The notes: generated from the sequence alone by a model not told the origin. DNA of 64,000 bases from Trueperella abortisuis (GCF_030811095.1 NZ_JAUSQL010000001.1:2383957-2447956), one strand, 5' to 3'. Positions 34,865-45,040 are shown, counted from the first letter of the stretch. A program made the numbers and translations.

Positions 34865-35015
34865 CCCCAAGTTGTTTCGATGTTGTTTAAACAACTTCGA
34901 AACAACTTCCGGCCCGCACGACGCCCCGGAACACCCCTAAAACCGCGATATTCCGCGGAAAACAAAGTTGTTTCAGGTTGTTTTCAAGTTGTTTGAGTTG
35001 TTTGCCGGCCGCCGG
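34865..35015. repeat. 151-bp repeat with phased GTTGTTT half-sites, right copy (promoter-proximal)
   Basis: Direct copy of 32890-33040, 1975 bp away. Its palindrome occupies the spacer and -35 position of the AlbA_2 gene promoter, so a protein bound there would control transcription. No consensus -35 hexamer is visible 17 bp before TATGCT, which leaves room for activation as well as repression. Confidence 0.92.
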
Positions 35016-35042
35016 CCCACGACAGCCCCGAACAGCGCGCCC

Positions 35043-36278
35043 CTACCTGCCAGTGCGCCGCAGCAGCACCACCGTTTCGAAGTGGTCCGTATGCGGGAAC
35101 ATGTCCACCACCTGCGCTTTCGCCACTTCGTAGCCGCCCATCGCCGCCACGTCCTTCGCCAGCGAACTCACGTTACACGACGAGTACAGCACCGTGCCCA
35201 CCCCCGACCGCGCGATCCACGCCGCCAGCTCCGGCCCGATCCCGCGCCTTGGCGGATTCACGACGACGACGTCCGGGCGCTCGTCCTGCTCCTCCGCCCA
35301 CGTCCTCGCGTCCGCGACGACGAAGCGCGCCTCGCCCAGCGCGCCGGCCGCGGCCATCTTCTTCGCCGACTCCCTTGCCGCCTCGACGGCCTGCTCCTGC
35401 GTCTCGACGCCGACCACGCTCATCCCCGCCCGCGAAAGCGCCAGCGCAAACCCGCCGACCCCGCAGTACAGGTCCCACGCCGTCGTCGGCCCGGCAGCTA
35501 CCCGCCCGGGCGCATCCGCGCCAGCACCGGCCAGCTCGGTCACCCATTCCACGGCCCGCGAGTACAGCACCTGCGCGGCCTCAGTGTTGGTCTGGAAGAA
35601 CGACTTTGGGCGCAGGTTCAGGCTCAGCTCCGCGCCTGCCACGTCGAGCCGCATCGGCAGTTCAGACTCCTCCGAGATGAGGATCTCCTCCTCGCCCTCG
35701 ATCACGGCCTTGTGCTCGGGTTGGACGTTGAGCGAAACCACCCACGCCGCCGGCACCAACTCCCGCAGGCGCTCCAGCTTCTTGAACAGCATCCCTTGCA
35801 CGCCACGACGCCGCGCGACGAAGCGGATCATCAGTTCCCCGCTCGGCGACTCGGTGACGATCACGAATTTCAAAACCCCGCGGTCGCTGGCCACATCGTA
35901 GGGCTGGAACCCGCACTCGCTCACGAACTGGGCCAGCGCTGGGGTGGCGAGTTGGATGCCGGGCGTGGGAAGGGGGCAGTCGCGCAGGTCCTGGCCGCCC
36001 TTCGGCCCCAGGATCCCGAGCCGCGGTCGCGCGGCCGTGCCCGTCACCACCAGTTTGACCTTGTTGCGGAAGGCCTCCCGCCCCGACGCCCACGGTTCCA
36101 GCCAGTCTCCGCCCATGTAGGGCGCCAGCGCTTCCTCGGCGCGTGCCTGCTTGGCCACCAGCTGCTGATCCTGCGGAACCTCGATCAGCGTGCAGGACCG
36201 ACAAAGCCCCTGGTCGTGGTAGTGGCACTCGAGGGGTGTCTCGGTTACGGCGTCGCGGACGGGAAGGGGAAATCGCAT
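35043..36278 (-). CDS. rlmC: 23S rRNA (uracil-C5) methyltransferase, RlmC-like
   Basis: A 411-residue SAM-dependent RNA methyltransferase of the RlmC/RlmD/TrmA family. The N-terminal cysteine set CHYHDQGLCRSC is consistent with the [4Fe-4S] cluster. SAM-binding DLYCGVGGFAL is near residue 265, and the motif IV NPPRRGIG and catalytic-cysteine YSSCNVSSL lie toward the C-terminus. It lacks an N-terminal TRAM domain, as RlmC does. The ATG at 36276-36278 lies 7 nt after TAGGAT (36286-36291, minus strand), indicating a leaderless message and setting the start. Confidence 0.88.
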   Translation of the reverse strand: MRFPLPVRDAVTETPLECHYHDQGLCRSCTLIEVPQDQQLVAKQARAEEALAPYMGGDWLEPWASGREAFRNKVKLVVTGTAARPRLGILGPKGGQDLRDCPLPTPGIQLATPALAQFVSECGFQPYDVASDRGVLKFVIVTESPSGELMIRFVARRRGVQGMLFKKLERLRELVPAAWVVSLNVQPEHKAVIEGEEEILISEESELPMRLDVAGAELSLNLRPKSFFQTNTEAAQVLYSRAVEWVTELAGAGADAPGRVAAGPTTAWDLYCGVGGFALALSRAGMSVVGVETQEQAVEAARESAKKMAAAGALGEARFVVADARTWAEEQDERPDVVVVNPPRRGIGPELAAWIARSGVGTVLYSSCNVSSLAKDVAAMGGYEVAKAQVVDMFPHTDHFETVVLLRRTGR

Positions 36279-36390
36279 GCCTCCCATCCTACCGCCCCGA
36301 CCACCGGCCGCCGCCCTCAGCCAGCCTCCACAGCCGCGAGCCCGCGGCCCGACCACCGGGCGCCGCCCTCCTGACCGCCCGCCGCTGGCC

Positions 36391-38952
36391 TCACCGTTCG
36401 CCGCGCCGCTTGGCCCGCCGCGTCGGCGTCGCCGTCAGCGGATCCTCAGGCCACGGATGACGCGGATAGCGCCCGCGCATCTCGGCCCGCACCTGCAGGT
36501 AGGGCCCCTCCCAGAACGACGCCAGATCCTGGGTGATCGCCAGCGGCCGCTGGGCGGGGGAGAGTAGCTCGAGCGTCACCGGCACCCCGGCCAGCTTCGG
36601 CGTGGCCGTCCACCCGAAGCACTCCTGGAGCCGTAGCCGCACGGTCGGCCGGCCGCTCGAATAATCCACCTTCGCGCTCCCCGTAGGGGTGGCGATTCGT
36701 TCCGGGGCGAGCTCGTCCAGCCGTGCGGCCTGCGGCCACGGAAGCAGCGCCCGCAATCCGGCCAGCAGGTCCGGCTTCCCAGCGCCGAGCAGCGGGGTCA
36801 GCCAGTCGTCGACGCGCGCGGCCAGCGCCTCGTCGGACACGTCGGGCCAGGGTTCCCCCACGGCGTCGCGGACGAATGCCAGCCGTTCCCGAAGCGCGGT
36901 TGCCGCCGCCGGCCAGTCCAGCACCCCGACGCCGGCCCGCGCGACCTCCCGCGCCCGCGCGCTCGCCACCTGCTCTTTCGTGAGGCGAACCGGCTCGCGC
37001 CCCAGTTCGATGGCCCCCAGGCTCCGCACTCGCACGCCCTTGACGTTCATGGCGCGCACCTCGGTCTCCACCCGTTCGCTCACGCCCGGCCCGTACGTCA
37101 GGGCGTCCTCCGGCGTCACCGGCACGGCCGCCCTTATCACCGCATCCGCGCGCCCCTGCGCCTCACCCAGCTCCGCGACCGCCAGCCACTCCTGGCCCTC
37201 CAGCGGCGAGCCGTCCTCCAGCACCGCCCCCGCGCCGTTCGCCAGCACGTATCCGCGCCCGCGCCGACGCGCCACCCACTGCGGGTAGGCCAGCACGACG
37301 ACGACGGCGAGCTCCTCGTCCACGCCCGCCCGGCTTGCACCCGACCCGGCTCCCGCAGGTGCGCCGCCCATCCGGCCGCCGGCCGAGCCCACGATCTCAC
37401 CCGCCAGCGCGCGGAGCCGTTTTGCCTCCCGGGCCCACTCGCGGTCGCTGCCCGCTCGGCGCAGCTGCGCCGCCAGGTCCGCCCCGGGGATGCGTGGAGC
37501 CAGCGATAGCAGCGCGACCACCTCAGATGCTCGCCGGGCGCCCACGATCTCGGCGCCCTCCACCAGGGCGCGCCCGAGTTGCGGGGAGAGCGGCATGCCG
37601 GCCAGTAGCCGCCCGCGCGTCGTGATCGAACTGGAGCGGTCCACGGCGCCGATCGCCTCCAGCGTGCGGCGCGCCGCCTCGCCGGCCGCGGGCTTGGGGT
37701 AGTCGAGTAGCCGCAGGCCGGCCATCCCTGGGTTGCCCCACGCGGCGGCCTGCAGGCTCGCCCCCGTCACGTCGCCGACCAGGATCTCCGGCTGCGAAAA
37801 CTCCACCGCCCGCGCGTAGCTCAGGCAGCGCCACGCCCTGCCCGGCCCCTCACGCCCGGCCCTGCCGGCGCGCTGATCTAGCCTCGCCCGCGACGCATGC
37901 ACGGTCACCAGCCCCGAGATTCCCGTGCGCGGGTCGAAGCGCGGCTCGCGGGCCAGCCCGGCGTCGACGACGGCGCGCACACCCGGAACCGTGAGCGACG
38001 ACTCCGCCAGGGACGTGGCCAAGATGATCCGATCCTCCCCGCCGGCAAGCACGCGGTCCTGTTCCTTGGCCGGCATCGACCCGTGCAGGGCCAGCACTGG
38101 TAGCGGCGCACCCGCGAGCAGCGCGCGCATCTTCTCGATCTCGCCCACGCCCGGCAAGAAGACCAGCACGGAGCCGGCCCGCCCCGTTCCCGCGTCGGCC
38201 CGTCCGGCGCCCGCAGCCCACTGCGCCGCCTCCCCGACCACGCGCGCCACGTGTGCGAGGAAGTCCCGGCTGACCACCACCCCGTGGCCCACGTCCGTCA
38301 GCGCTCGCGGCCCGAGTCGCTCCTCGATTTGCACCGGGTGGATCGCCCCGGGTATGTCCACGACCGTGCCACCCATCAGCTCCGCGAAGCGTCCGGCCTC
38401 CAGGGTCGCCGACATCGCCACCAGCCGAAGGTCGGGCCGCAGCGTGTCCTGCACGTCGAGGAGGAAGGCCGTGGCGAGGTCGGTATCGAGGTCACGCTCA
38501 TGGATCTCGTCCACAATCACCGCGCCCACACCGGCCAGCTCCGGATCGTTCTGCAGCATTCTCAGCATGACGCCCGGCGTCACCATCTCCACCCGGCTGC
38601 CCGGCGTCGTCTGCCCGCGCACCCGGAACCCCACCTGCCGCCCCACCGGCTCGCCCAGGAGGTAGGCGATGCGTCGGGCCGCTGCCCGCGCCGCCACCCG
38701 CCTCGGCTGCACGACGACGACCTTACCCGCCGCGCCCCGACGCGCGGTGCCGGCCCCGCCCAGCTCTACCGGCACGGTCCCGGCCACGACGCTTGCCATC
38801 AGCACCGGCACCAGCATCGTCTTACCCGAACCGGGAGGGGCCGTGATCACGATGTTGCCGCGCTGGCGCGCGATGTCGGCCAGCCCGCGCGCGACGGGCA
38901 GGTCCGGCAGGTTCGCAAGCAGCCGCTCCACGCGCTCTGGCGCCCCGCCCAC
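36391..38952 (-). CDS. hrpB: ATP-dependent helicase HrpB
   Basis: An 853-residue DEAH/RHA-type helicase. Walker A is APPGSGKT, the DExH box is DEIH, the SAT motif is MSATLEAGR, and motif VI is QRAGRAGREG. These are followed by the HA2 region and the HrpB-specific C-terminal domain ending in HPWPEDP. HrpB proteins are RNA helicases of unclear cellular role. It starts with GTG overlapping the TetR gene stop by one base, so it is transcribed with the regulator and possibly the RND pump. Confidence 0.93.
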   Translation of the reverse strand: MGGAPERVERLLANLPDLPVARGLADIARQRGNIVITAPPGSGKTMLVPVLMASVVAGTVPVELGGAGTARRGAAGKVVVVQPRRVAARAAARRIAYLLGEPVGRQVGFRVRGQTTPGSRVEMVTPGVMLRMLQNDPELAGVGAVIVDEIHERDLDTDLATAFLLDVQDTLRPDLRLVAMSATLEAGRFAELMGGTVVDIPGAIHPVQIEERLGPRALTDVGHGVVVSRDFLAHVARVVGEAAQWAAGAGRADAGTGRAGSVLVFLPGVGEIEKMRALLAGAPLPVLALHGSMPAKEQDRVLAGGEDRIILATSLAESSLTVPGVRAVVDAGLAREPRFDPRTGISGLVTVHASRARLDQRAGRAGREGPGRAWRCLSYARAVEFSQPEILVGDVTGASLQAAAWGNPGMAGLRLLDYPKPAAGEAARRTLEAIGAVDRSSSITTRGRLLAGMPLSPQLGRALVEGAEIVGARRASEVVALLSLAPRIPGADLAAQLRRAGSDREWAREAKRLRALAGEIVGSAGGRMGGAPAGAGSGASRAGVDEELAVVVVLAYPQWVARRRGRGYVLANGAGAVLEDGSPLEGQEWLAVAELGEAQGRADAVIRAAVPVTPEDALTYGPGVSERVETEVRAMNVKGVRVRSLGAIELGREPVRLTKEQVASARAREVARAGVGVLDWPAAATALRERLAFVRDAVGEPWPDVSDEALAARVDDWLTPLLGAGKPDLLAGLRALLPWPQAARLDELAPERIATPTGSAKVDYSSGRPTVRLRLQECFGWTATPKLAGVPVTLELLSPAQRPLAITQDLASFWEGPYLQVRAEMRGRYPRHPWPEDPLTATPTRRAKRRGER

Positions 38953-39569
38953 TAGCGCCCGGCGAGCGTGTCCAGCAGCGCCAGCGTCGTCGCCTTCACC
39001 TCGTCAGCCGAATGGCCCTGGTCGAGCAGCTTGAGGCCCGCGTCAAGGATCGAGCGGGTCATCTGGGCGTTGACAACCGCATCATCCGGCGTCACCTTGC
39101 GCCACAGCCCCACGATGCTCCGCCCGAGTTCGCGGTGGAAGTTGAGCACGGCGTCGGAGCGGGCCTGAATCTCCGTCCCCGACGGCGCCGCGTCCTTCTT
39201 TCCGCGCCCAAGCCCAGCCTTGACCACGTCAATCAGCCACTGGTGGCCGGCCTCCGCGCCGATGTCGAGGGTGATCTCCACGAGCGTGCGCAGCTGTTCG
39301 TATGGTTCCGCGTCCACCTCGAGCGCCGCGTCCAACCGGTGCTGCCAGCCAGGGATATAGCGTTCGAGCACGAGCAGGCGCAGGTCGTCGATCGACTCCA
39401 CGTAGCGGTACACCGAGTTGCGCGCGATCCCCGCCCGCGAGGCCACGGCCCCCGCCGTCAGCGCCGCCGGCCCGTCCCCGCGCAGAATCTCTTCGGCACA
39501 ATCCACCAGCTTGGTAAACATCATCGAGTGATGTTCCTTCACGGAGGGAGCTAGAATCTTCGGACTCAT
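38952..39569 (-). CDS. TetR family transcriptional regulator
   Basis: A 205-residue regulator with the N-terminal TetR HTH (about 15-65): TAGAVASRAGIARNSVYRYVESIDDL. An all-helical ligand-binding C-terminal domain follows. It lies 113 bp downstream of the RND pump gene on the same strand and just upstream of hrpB. Control of the pump is the usual arrangement, but no operator is evident in the sequence. Confidence 0.88.
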   Translation of the reverse strand: MSPKILAPSVKEHHSMMFTKLVDCAEEILRGDGPAALTAGAVASRAGIARNSVYRYVESIDDLRLLVLERYIPGWQHRLDAALEVDAEPYEQLRTLVEITLDIGAEAGHQWLIDVVKAGLGRGKKDAAPSGTEIQARSDAVLNFHRELGRSIVGLWRKVTPDDAVVNAQMTRSILDAGLKLLDQGHSADEVKATTLALLDTLAGR

Positions 39570-39682
39570 GTTCTTTCTTTCACGACGACGGTTCCCTCTA
39601 GTTTAACCCACCCGCGCCCGGCGCCGGCAGGGACCATCGCGCAGTTGGCTCACCCGCCTGGCACGCCAACTGCCGCGGCGGG

Positions 39683-42600
39683 CTATTCGACCTTCGCCCG
39701 CCTACGCTCTGCCACTCCCTCGACCAGCCGATACAGGATCGGCAAGAGGATCAGGGTCAGCAACGTTGACGTGATAAGCCCGCCGATCACCGTGATTGCC
39801 AGCGGCGTTGAGATGAACCCGGTCGAGGAGGACAGCCCCAGCGCCATCGGGATCATCGCCACGATCGTCGCCAGCGACGTCATCGCCACCGGCCGAACGC
39901 GCCGCATCGCGCCGTCGTGAACCGCGCTTGCCAGGTCCATGCCCTGCTCGCGGTACTGGTTGATGAGGTCCACCATCACCACCGCGTTCGTCACCACGAT
40001 GCCGGCCAGCATGAGCAGGCCGATCATCGCCGACATATCCAGCGCCGTGCCCGTCATCAGGAGCGCGAGGACAGAGCCGATTGCCGCGAACGGTATCGCA
40101 ACCAGCAACAACGCGGGCTGGAGCAGCGAGCGGAAGATCCACACCAGGACCACGTAGATCAGTAGCACCGCGGCCGCGAGCGCCAGGGCGAGCTGGCTGA
40201 ATGATTCCGCCAGCTGCTGGGAGGCCCCGCCCATCGACGTCGTCGTCCCGTCCGGCAGGTCCAGCCCGTCCACCGTCTCCCGTACCGCGTCGGTCGCGTG
40301 CCCGAGGTTATCGGTGTCGACGGGCGTGGCCGACACCGTCGTCGTTGTTTGTCCATTCATCGTCACGATCGTCGGCAGGGAGTCCACTTCATCGACCGTC
40401 GCGAATGCCTCGAGCGGCTGGCCGAGGATCGTCATTGCGCGCAACTCGTCGATGGTGGTGACCGGGTCGTCGATCGAGATGTAGATCGAGGTGTCGACGT
40501 TATCGATGGTGATCTGCCCGATCTTCGGCTCCACCATCTGGGCCGCTATCATGCCGACCACGTCGTTCTCCGTCAGCCCCACGGCCGCGGCGGCGTCACG
40601 GTTGACGTTCACTTGCACCGCCGGGGTGATCGCGCTGGCGTTGTGCTCGGCACGTTTGATCTCGGATAGCTGGGATAGGGCGTCGTTGATCCGCTCGGTC
40701 GCCTCGGACAGCGCCTGGGGCGTGGGGGCCGTGACGTTGACGTCGATCGTGCCCGATCCCAACATCGACTGAGCCGAGCTGGAGGTGGTGCCCTCGCCGG
40801 TCACGGAGTCGCCGGCCGCCACGATCGCGTCGGTCAGGCTCGTGATGTCGGCCTCCTCGTCCACCGCGATCATGTACATGATCGAGTCGCCCGAGCGGCC
40901 CGAGCCGCCCATCGCCATCGGGCTCGAGCCGATCGTCGCCGCAGTCGACTCCACGCCCTTAACCGCCGAGATCTTTTCCTCGGTGGCATCCGCCTGTGCC
41001 ACCTTCGCCTCCATCGACGCCCCCGGCGTCGTGGTCTGCGCGATTGTCACGGTGCCCTCATTTGTGCCGCCCAGCAGGTTGATCTTCAAGAGCGGGAACA
41101 GCGCCGCCGCGACGGCCAGGATCGCCACCGCCGCCACCAGCGTGATCGCCGGATGCTTCTGGGTGGTGCGCAGCGCCGGCTCGTAGGCGCGGTGCAGCCA
41201 GTAGCGCCTCTCCTTGTCCTGCGCACGACGCCGGAACTCCTCCGCCTCGCCTGCGGCCGCCGCTGCCACCGCCTCCTTCGACGGGCGCAGGAACCAGTAC
41301 GCCAGCACCGGAACGATCGTCAGCGCGACCAGCAGCGACGCCGCCAACGCGATGACCACCGTGAAGGCGAAGGGCCGGAACAGTTCGCCCACCATGCCCG
41401 GCACCAGGCCCACCGGCACGAACACGATGAAGGACACCACGGTCGATGCCGTGATCGCAGAGGCCACTTCGCGCACCGCATCAAGGATCGCCTCACGCTT
41501 GGGCTTGCCGTACTCGAGGTGCCGTTTGATGTTTTCGATGACGACGATCGAATCGTCTACCACGCGCCCGATCGACAGGGTCAGCGCGGCGAGGGTGAGC
41601 ATGTTGAGCGAGTAGCCGCCCACGAGCATCCCGATGAATCCGACCAGCAGCGAGAGCGGGATCGACAGCGCCGTCACCAGCGTGGAGCGGATCGAGGTCA
41701 GGAAGATGAGGATCACGACCACCGCGAACACCAGGCCAAGCAGGCCCTCCTGCGCGAGGGACTCGATCGAGCCGGTGATGAAGGGCGCCTGCGTGAAGAG
41801 GGTGGTGAAGTGGGTGTTGCTGCCGACGGAGGGCGCAAGCTCGTCGAAGACGTCGGTGACCCGGTCGGTGACCTGGACGATGTTGGCGTTCGCCGTGGGG
41901 AAGACGACGATGCCGAGCGCGGATTCGCCGTCGATCCGGCCGACCATCTGGGCGGGGGCCTGGGCGAGGCGCACCTCGGCGATGTCCGAGAGCGGGTAGA
42001 CGGTTGCCGGCTGACCCGGCTGGGCCTCGCCCGCCACCACGGGGATCTGGCGCAGGGCCTCGACCGAGTCGATCTCCTGGCCCACCGTCACGTCGCGGGA
42101 CTCATCTCCCTGCACGAGCGACCCCACCGGCACGGACAGCCCGTTGTCCTCGAGGGCCTGCTGGACGGCGTCGGCGGATATGCCGAGCTCGGCGATGCGG
42201 GCCTGGTCAAGCGTGATGGAAACCCGCTGCTCCGGGGCGCCAAGCAGCTGAACCGACGCAACGCCCTCCTCCTGTTCGATCGCGGGGACGACGGTGGAGC
42301 GCAGGCGCTGAGCCACCTCGAGCGGGTCACCGTCCGAGGTCACCGCCACGTAGGCGAGCGGAATGTCGGACGTTCCCCCGGAGACGACGTCGTAGGTGAG
42401 GTTGTCGGGGAAGTTCATCTTCGCTCGCGAGATCGACTGCTCCACACGGTTGGCTGCGCGGGCGATGTCCGTGCCGTAGTCGAGCTCGATAGTGACGATC
42501 GAGACGGAAGAGCGGGAGGTGGTGGAGGTGTCCGAGACCTCGGCGATCGTGGAAACCTGCTGCTCGATGGGGACGGAAACGCGGTCACGCATCTGCTCGG

Positions 42601-42769
42601 ACGTCGCGCCCGGGGAGGTGGCCACGACGTTGATGACCGGCAGCTCCACGCGCGGGATGAGCTCCTGGCGCAGGGTGGCGAGAGCGAAGATCCCCAGCAC
42701 AAAAATCACGGTCGAGACAAGGGCGACGAAAGGGCGGTTCTTCAGGGAACCTTCTGCGAGTCTAAACAT
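39683..42769 (-). CDS. RND-type efflux transporter (AcrB-like)
   Basis: A 1028-residue RND transporter of the AcrB/MexB-like family. Twelve membrane segments are arranged 1+5 and 1+5 around two large extracytoplasmic loops. The proton-relay DD pair is in LSIGRVVDDSIVVIEN (about residue 400), within segment 4. No membrane-fusion protein or outer-membrane channel gene is next to it, as expected for a Gram-positive host. GGGGAAA precedes the ATG at 42767-42769, and a TAGGCT -10 lies at 42799-42804 (minus strand). Substrate unknown. Confidence 0.92.
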   Translation of the reverse strand: MFRLAEGSLKNRPFVALVSTVIFVLGIFALATLRQELIPRVELPVINVVATSPGATSEQMRDRVSVPIEQQVSTIAEVSDTSTTSRSSVSIVTIELDYGTDIARAANRVEQSISRAKMNFPDNLTYDVVSGGTSDIPLAYVAVTSDGDPLEVAQRLRSTVVPAIEQEEGVASVQLLGAPEQRVSITLDQARIAELGISADAVQQALEDNGLSVPVGSLVQGDESRDVTVGQEIDSVEALRQIPVVAGEAQPGQPATVYPLSDIAEVRLAQAPAQMVGRIDGESALGIVVFPTANANIVQVTDRVTDVFDELAPSVGSNTHFTTLFTQAPFITGSIESLAQEGLLGLVFAVVVILIFLTSIRSTLVTALSIPLSLLVGFIGMLVGGYSLNMLTLAALTLSIGRVVDDSIVVIENIKRHLEYGKPKREAILDAVREVASAITASTVVSFIVFVPVGLVPGMVGELFRPFAFTVVIALAASLLVALTIVPVLAYWFLRPSKEAVAAAAAGEAEEFRRRAQDKERRYWLHRAYEPALRTTQKHPAITLVAAVAILAVAAALFPLLKINLLGGTNEGTVTIAQTTTPGASMEAKVAQADATEEKISAVKGVESTAATIGSSPMAMGGSGRSGDSIMYMIAVDEEADITSLTDAIVAAGDSVTGEGTTSSSAQSMLGSGTIDVNVTAPTPQALSEATERINDALSQLSEIKRAEHNASAITPAVQVNVNRDAAAAVGLTENDVVGMIAAQMVEPKIGQITIDNVDTSIYISIDDPVTTIDELRAMTILGQPLEAFATVDEVDSLPTIVTMNGQTTTTVSATPVDTDNLGHATDAVRETVDGLDLPDGTTTSMGGASQQLAESFSQLALALAAAVLLIYVVLVWIFRSLLQPALLLVAIPFAAIGSVLALLMTGTALDMSAMIGLLMLAGIVVTNAVVMVDLINQYREQGMDLASAVHDGAMRRVRPVAMTSLATIVAMIPMALGLSSSTGFISTPLAITVIGGLITSTLLTLILLPILYRLVEGVAERRRAKVE

Positions 42770-42901
42770 TTTCCCCGGATCAGTAGGCCAACGCTACGAG
42801 CCTAGGGAAGGGTGGCGGGCGGTGCCAGCGTGTCCTCTCACAGAGAAGCGCCGCAGAGTTGCCGAGGGCGCGTTTTCGGCGGGGGACGCCGCGGCTAGGG
42901 G

Positions 42902-43579
42902 CTAGGGGCGCTCCGTCTCCCGCTCGAGCCGGGAGGTGGGGCCGGCGAGGATGATAAGGTCGCCCGACTCGAGGGTGTCCGCATCGCGGGCGGTGCGGAA
43001 GTTGCCCTCCCCGCGCTGGACGGCGATGATCTCCAGGCCAGTCTTCTTGGCGTTGACCTCGCCCACGGTCTTGCCCAGCAGGCGGGCGGGCGGGGTTGCC
43101 GCGGCCACGGAAAAGCCGTGGGTGAACTCGAGGTAGTCCTCCACCTCGTTGCGGATGAGGTGGGCGACCCGCTTGCCCATGTCGATCTCGGGGCGCACGA
43201 TGTGGTTGACCCCGATCTGGGCGAGCAGGGTGGCGTGCGACTCCTTCGACGCCTTCGCCCACACGTCCGGCACCCCCATGGTCACCACGGCAGACGCGGC
43301 GAGCACCGAGGCCTCCACGTGTGAGCCGATGGCGATAATGACGCGGGATGCCTCGTCCACCCCGAGCTGGCGAAGCGCCTCGGGGTTGGTGGCGTCCGCG
43401 TGAACGATGTGGTCGAACTGGGTGGACAGCTCCTGGACGACATCCCTGTCGGAGTCCACGCACAGCACCTCCACGCCGCTGTTCTCCAATTCCGTGGCAA
43501 GCGCCCGGCCAAAACGGCCGAGGCCGAGGACGACGACGGCGCCATCGTCGTTGTTGCGATGAGCAAAGATGTTAGCCAA
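42902..43579 (-). CDS. Potassium uptake regulatory subunit (TrkA/KtrA family)
   Basis: A 225-residue cytosolic protein. The N-terminal TrkA_N (RCK) Rossmann domain has VLGLGRFGRALATEL (about 17-31), with an acidic strand-2 end in VDSDRD. The C-terminal TrkA_C domain starts near residue 140. It gates the membrane subunit encoded directly upstream, whose gene it overlaps by 8 bp, in response to nucleotides. Confidence 0.94.
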   Translation of the reverse strand: MANIFAHRNNDDGAVVVLGLGRFGRALATELENSGVEVLCVDSDRDVVQELSTQFDHIVHADATNPEALRQLGVDEASRVIIAIGSHVEASVLAASAVVTMGVPDVWAKASKESHATLLAQIGVNHIVRPEIDMGKRVAHLIRNEVEDYLEFTHGFSVAAATPPARLLGKTVGEVNAKKTGLEIIAVQRGEGNFRTARDADTLESGDLIILAGPTSRLERETERP

Positions 43580-44906
43580 TGGCAGGCCTTTCTTCGGGAT
43601 ACTCGTAGAGCCGGTTGGTCACCTTCCCGGCGAGGGTGGTGGCGAGGCCGAGGGGGCCCACGCGGCCGGCGAACATGAGAAAGATGAGGACGAGTTGGGC
43701 ATAACGCGGCAGACTCGGCGTGATGCCCGTCGATAGGCCCACCGTACCGAAAGCGGAGGTAGTTTCAAAAAGCACCTGGTCAAGCGTGAAACCGGGCGAG
43801 AGCGCGAGGATGAGGAACGTTGCGCCCACCACGAGGCCGACGGCCGCGAACGTCACCGAAAGCGCCTGGCCGATCACGCGCCGGGAGAGGGTGCGCCCGC
43901 GCGCGGTGACGACCCGGCGTCCCCGCGCCTCCGCCCCGATCGTGGCGACGAGGACGCCAAGAGTGGTGATCTTGATGCCGCCCGCGGTGCCGCCACTGCC
44001 CGCGCCGATGAACATGAGGACGTCGGTGCCGAGCAGCGTCTGGGGGCGGGCCTGGGCGTAGTCGATCGCGTTGAAGCCGGCAGTGCGCGGGCTGACGGCG
44101 GCGAAGAAGGCGTTGAGGAGGCGACCGGGAGTGTCGAAGCCCGCCAGCACGCCGTTCCACTCGGTGAGCATGAGCGCCACGCCGCCGACGATCAGCACCA
44201 CCGTGCCCATCCAGGTGAACACAGCGGTCAGCGACCAGCGCCGGCGCCGGTACTTCGGCGTGCGCAGGCGCCGGTAGGTCTCGAGCAGGACGGGAAAGCC
44301 CAGGCCGCCGACGATCAGCCCGAAGCTGAGGGGCAGGAGCACGAGGCCGTCGGCGGCGAAGCCCATGACGTTGTCCGAGTACAGGGCGAAGCCGGCGTTG
44401 TTGAAGGATGTGATCGAGTGGAAGAGGCCCTCCCACGCGGCACGCGCCCAGCTGTAGCCGTAGCCGAGGCGGAAGCGCAGGGTGAGGAAAACGAAGATGA
44501 TGGCCTCGATGGCGAGCGTGAAGACGACCGTGGCGTTGACGATCCAGCGCACGTCGCCCAGGTTGCCGCGGCCCTCCGCGCCGGCACTCAGCCGCCGGCG
44601 CAACCCGAGGCGGGCGCCTAGCAGTATCGACAGCAGGCAGGCCACCGTCATGATCCCCAGGCCACCGAACTGGACGAGCATCATGATGACACCCTGGCCG
44701 AAGGGGGTCCACGCCGTCGCCGTGTCGAGGGTGATGAGGCCGGTCAGGCACACCGAGGAGGTGGCCGTGAAAAGGGCGTCAAGAATCGCCACGGGTGGCC
44801 CGGCGGAGGCCCACGGCGTGGCAAGCAGGATCGTGCCGATCACGATCAGGCTCAAGAAACTCAGTGCTACTGCGCTTGCCGGGCGCAGACGACGCAAGTG
44901 ATGCAC
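43572..44906 (-). CDS. Potassium transporter membrane subunit (TrkH/KtrB family)
   Basis: A 444-residue K+ channel-like subunit with four M1-P-M2 repeats. The pore-loop glycines are visible in SVCLTGL, TSFNNAGFA, SPRTAGFNA and TSAFGTVGLS. It starts with GTG at 44904-44906, 6 nt after TACGCT (44913-44918, minus strand), so it is probably leaderless. It forms a two-gene operon with the RCK subunit downstream. Confidence 0.93.
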   Translation of the reverse strand: MHHLRRLRPASAVALSFLSLIVIGTILLATPWASAGPPVAILDALFTATSSVCLTGLITLDTATAWTPFGQGVIMMLVQFGGLGIMTVACLLSILLGARLGLRRRLSAGAEGRGNLGDVRWIVNATVVFTLAIEAIIFVFLTLRFRLGYGYSWARAAWEGLFHSITSFNNAGFALYSDNVMGFAADGLVLLPLSFGLIVGGLGFPVLLETYRRLRTPKYRRRRWSLTAVFTWMGTVVLIVGGVALMLTEWNGVLAGFDTPGRLLNAFFAAVSPRTAGFNAIDYAQARPQTLLGTDVLMFIGAGSGGTAGGIKITTLGVLVATIGAEARGRRVVTARGRTLSRRVIGQALSVTFAAVGLVVGATFLILALSPGFTLDQVLFETTSAFGTVGLSTGITPSLPRYAQLVLIFLMFAGRVGPLGLATTLAGKVTNRLYEYPEERPAIG

Positions 44907-45040
44907 GAGGACAGCGTAAGCCCCCGCACGTCGTGACGACTAGTTCCGTGATCGGATCCTCCTTCGGCTCCCCGCGTGACCGGCCACGTCGTGCCCGGCG
45001 CAACATTTCGTTCCGCGCGGGGAGTTGATAATAATGAGGT

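Noticed and set aside
41153..42805. 550-codon open frame on the plus strand
   Set aside because: Lies wholly antisense to the RND pump gene; His/Arg/Asp-rich composition typical of a shadow frame in GC-rich DNA.
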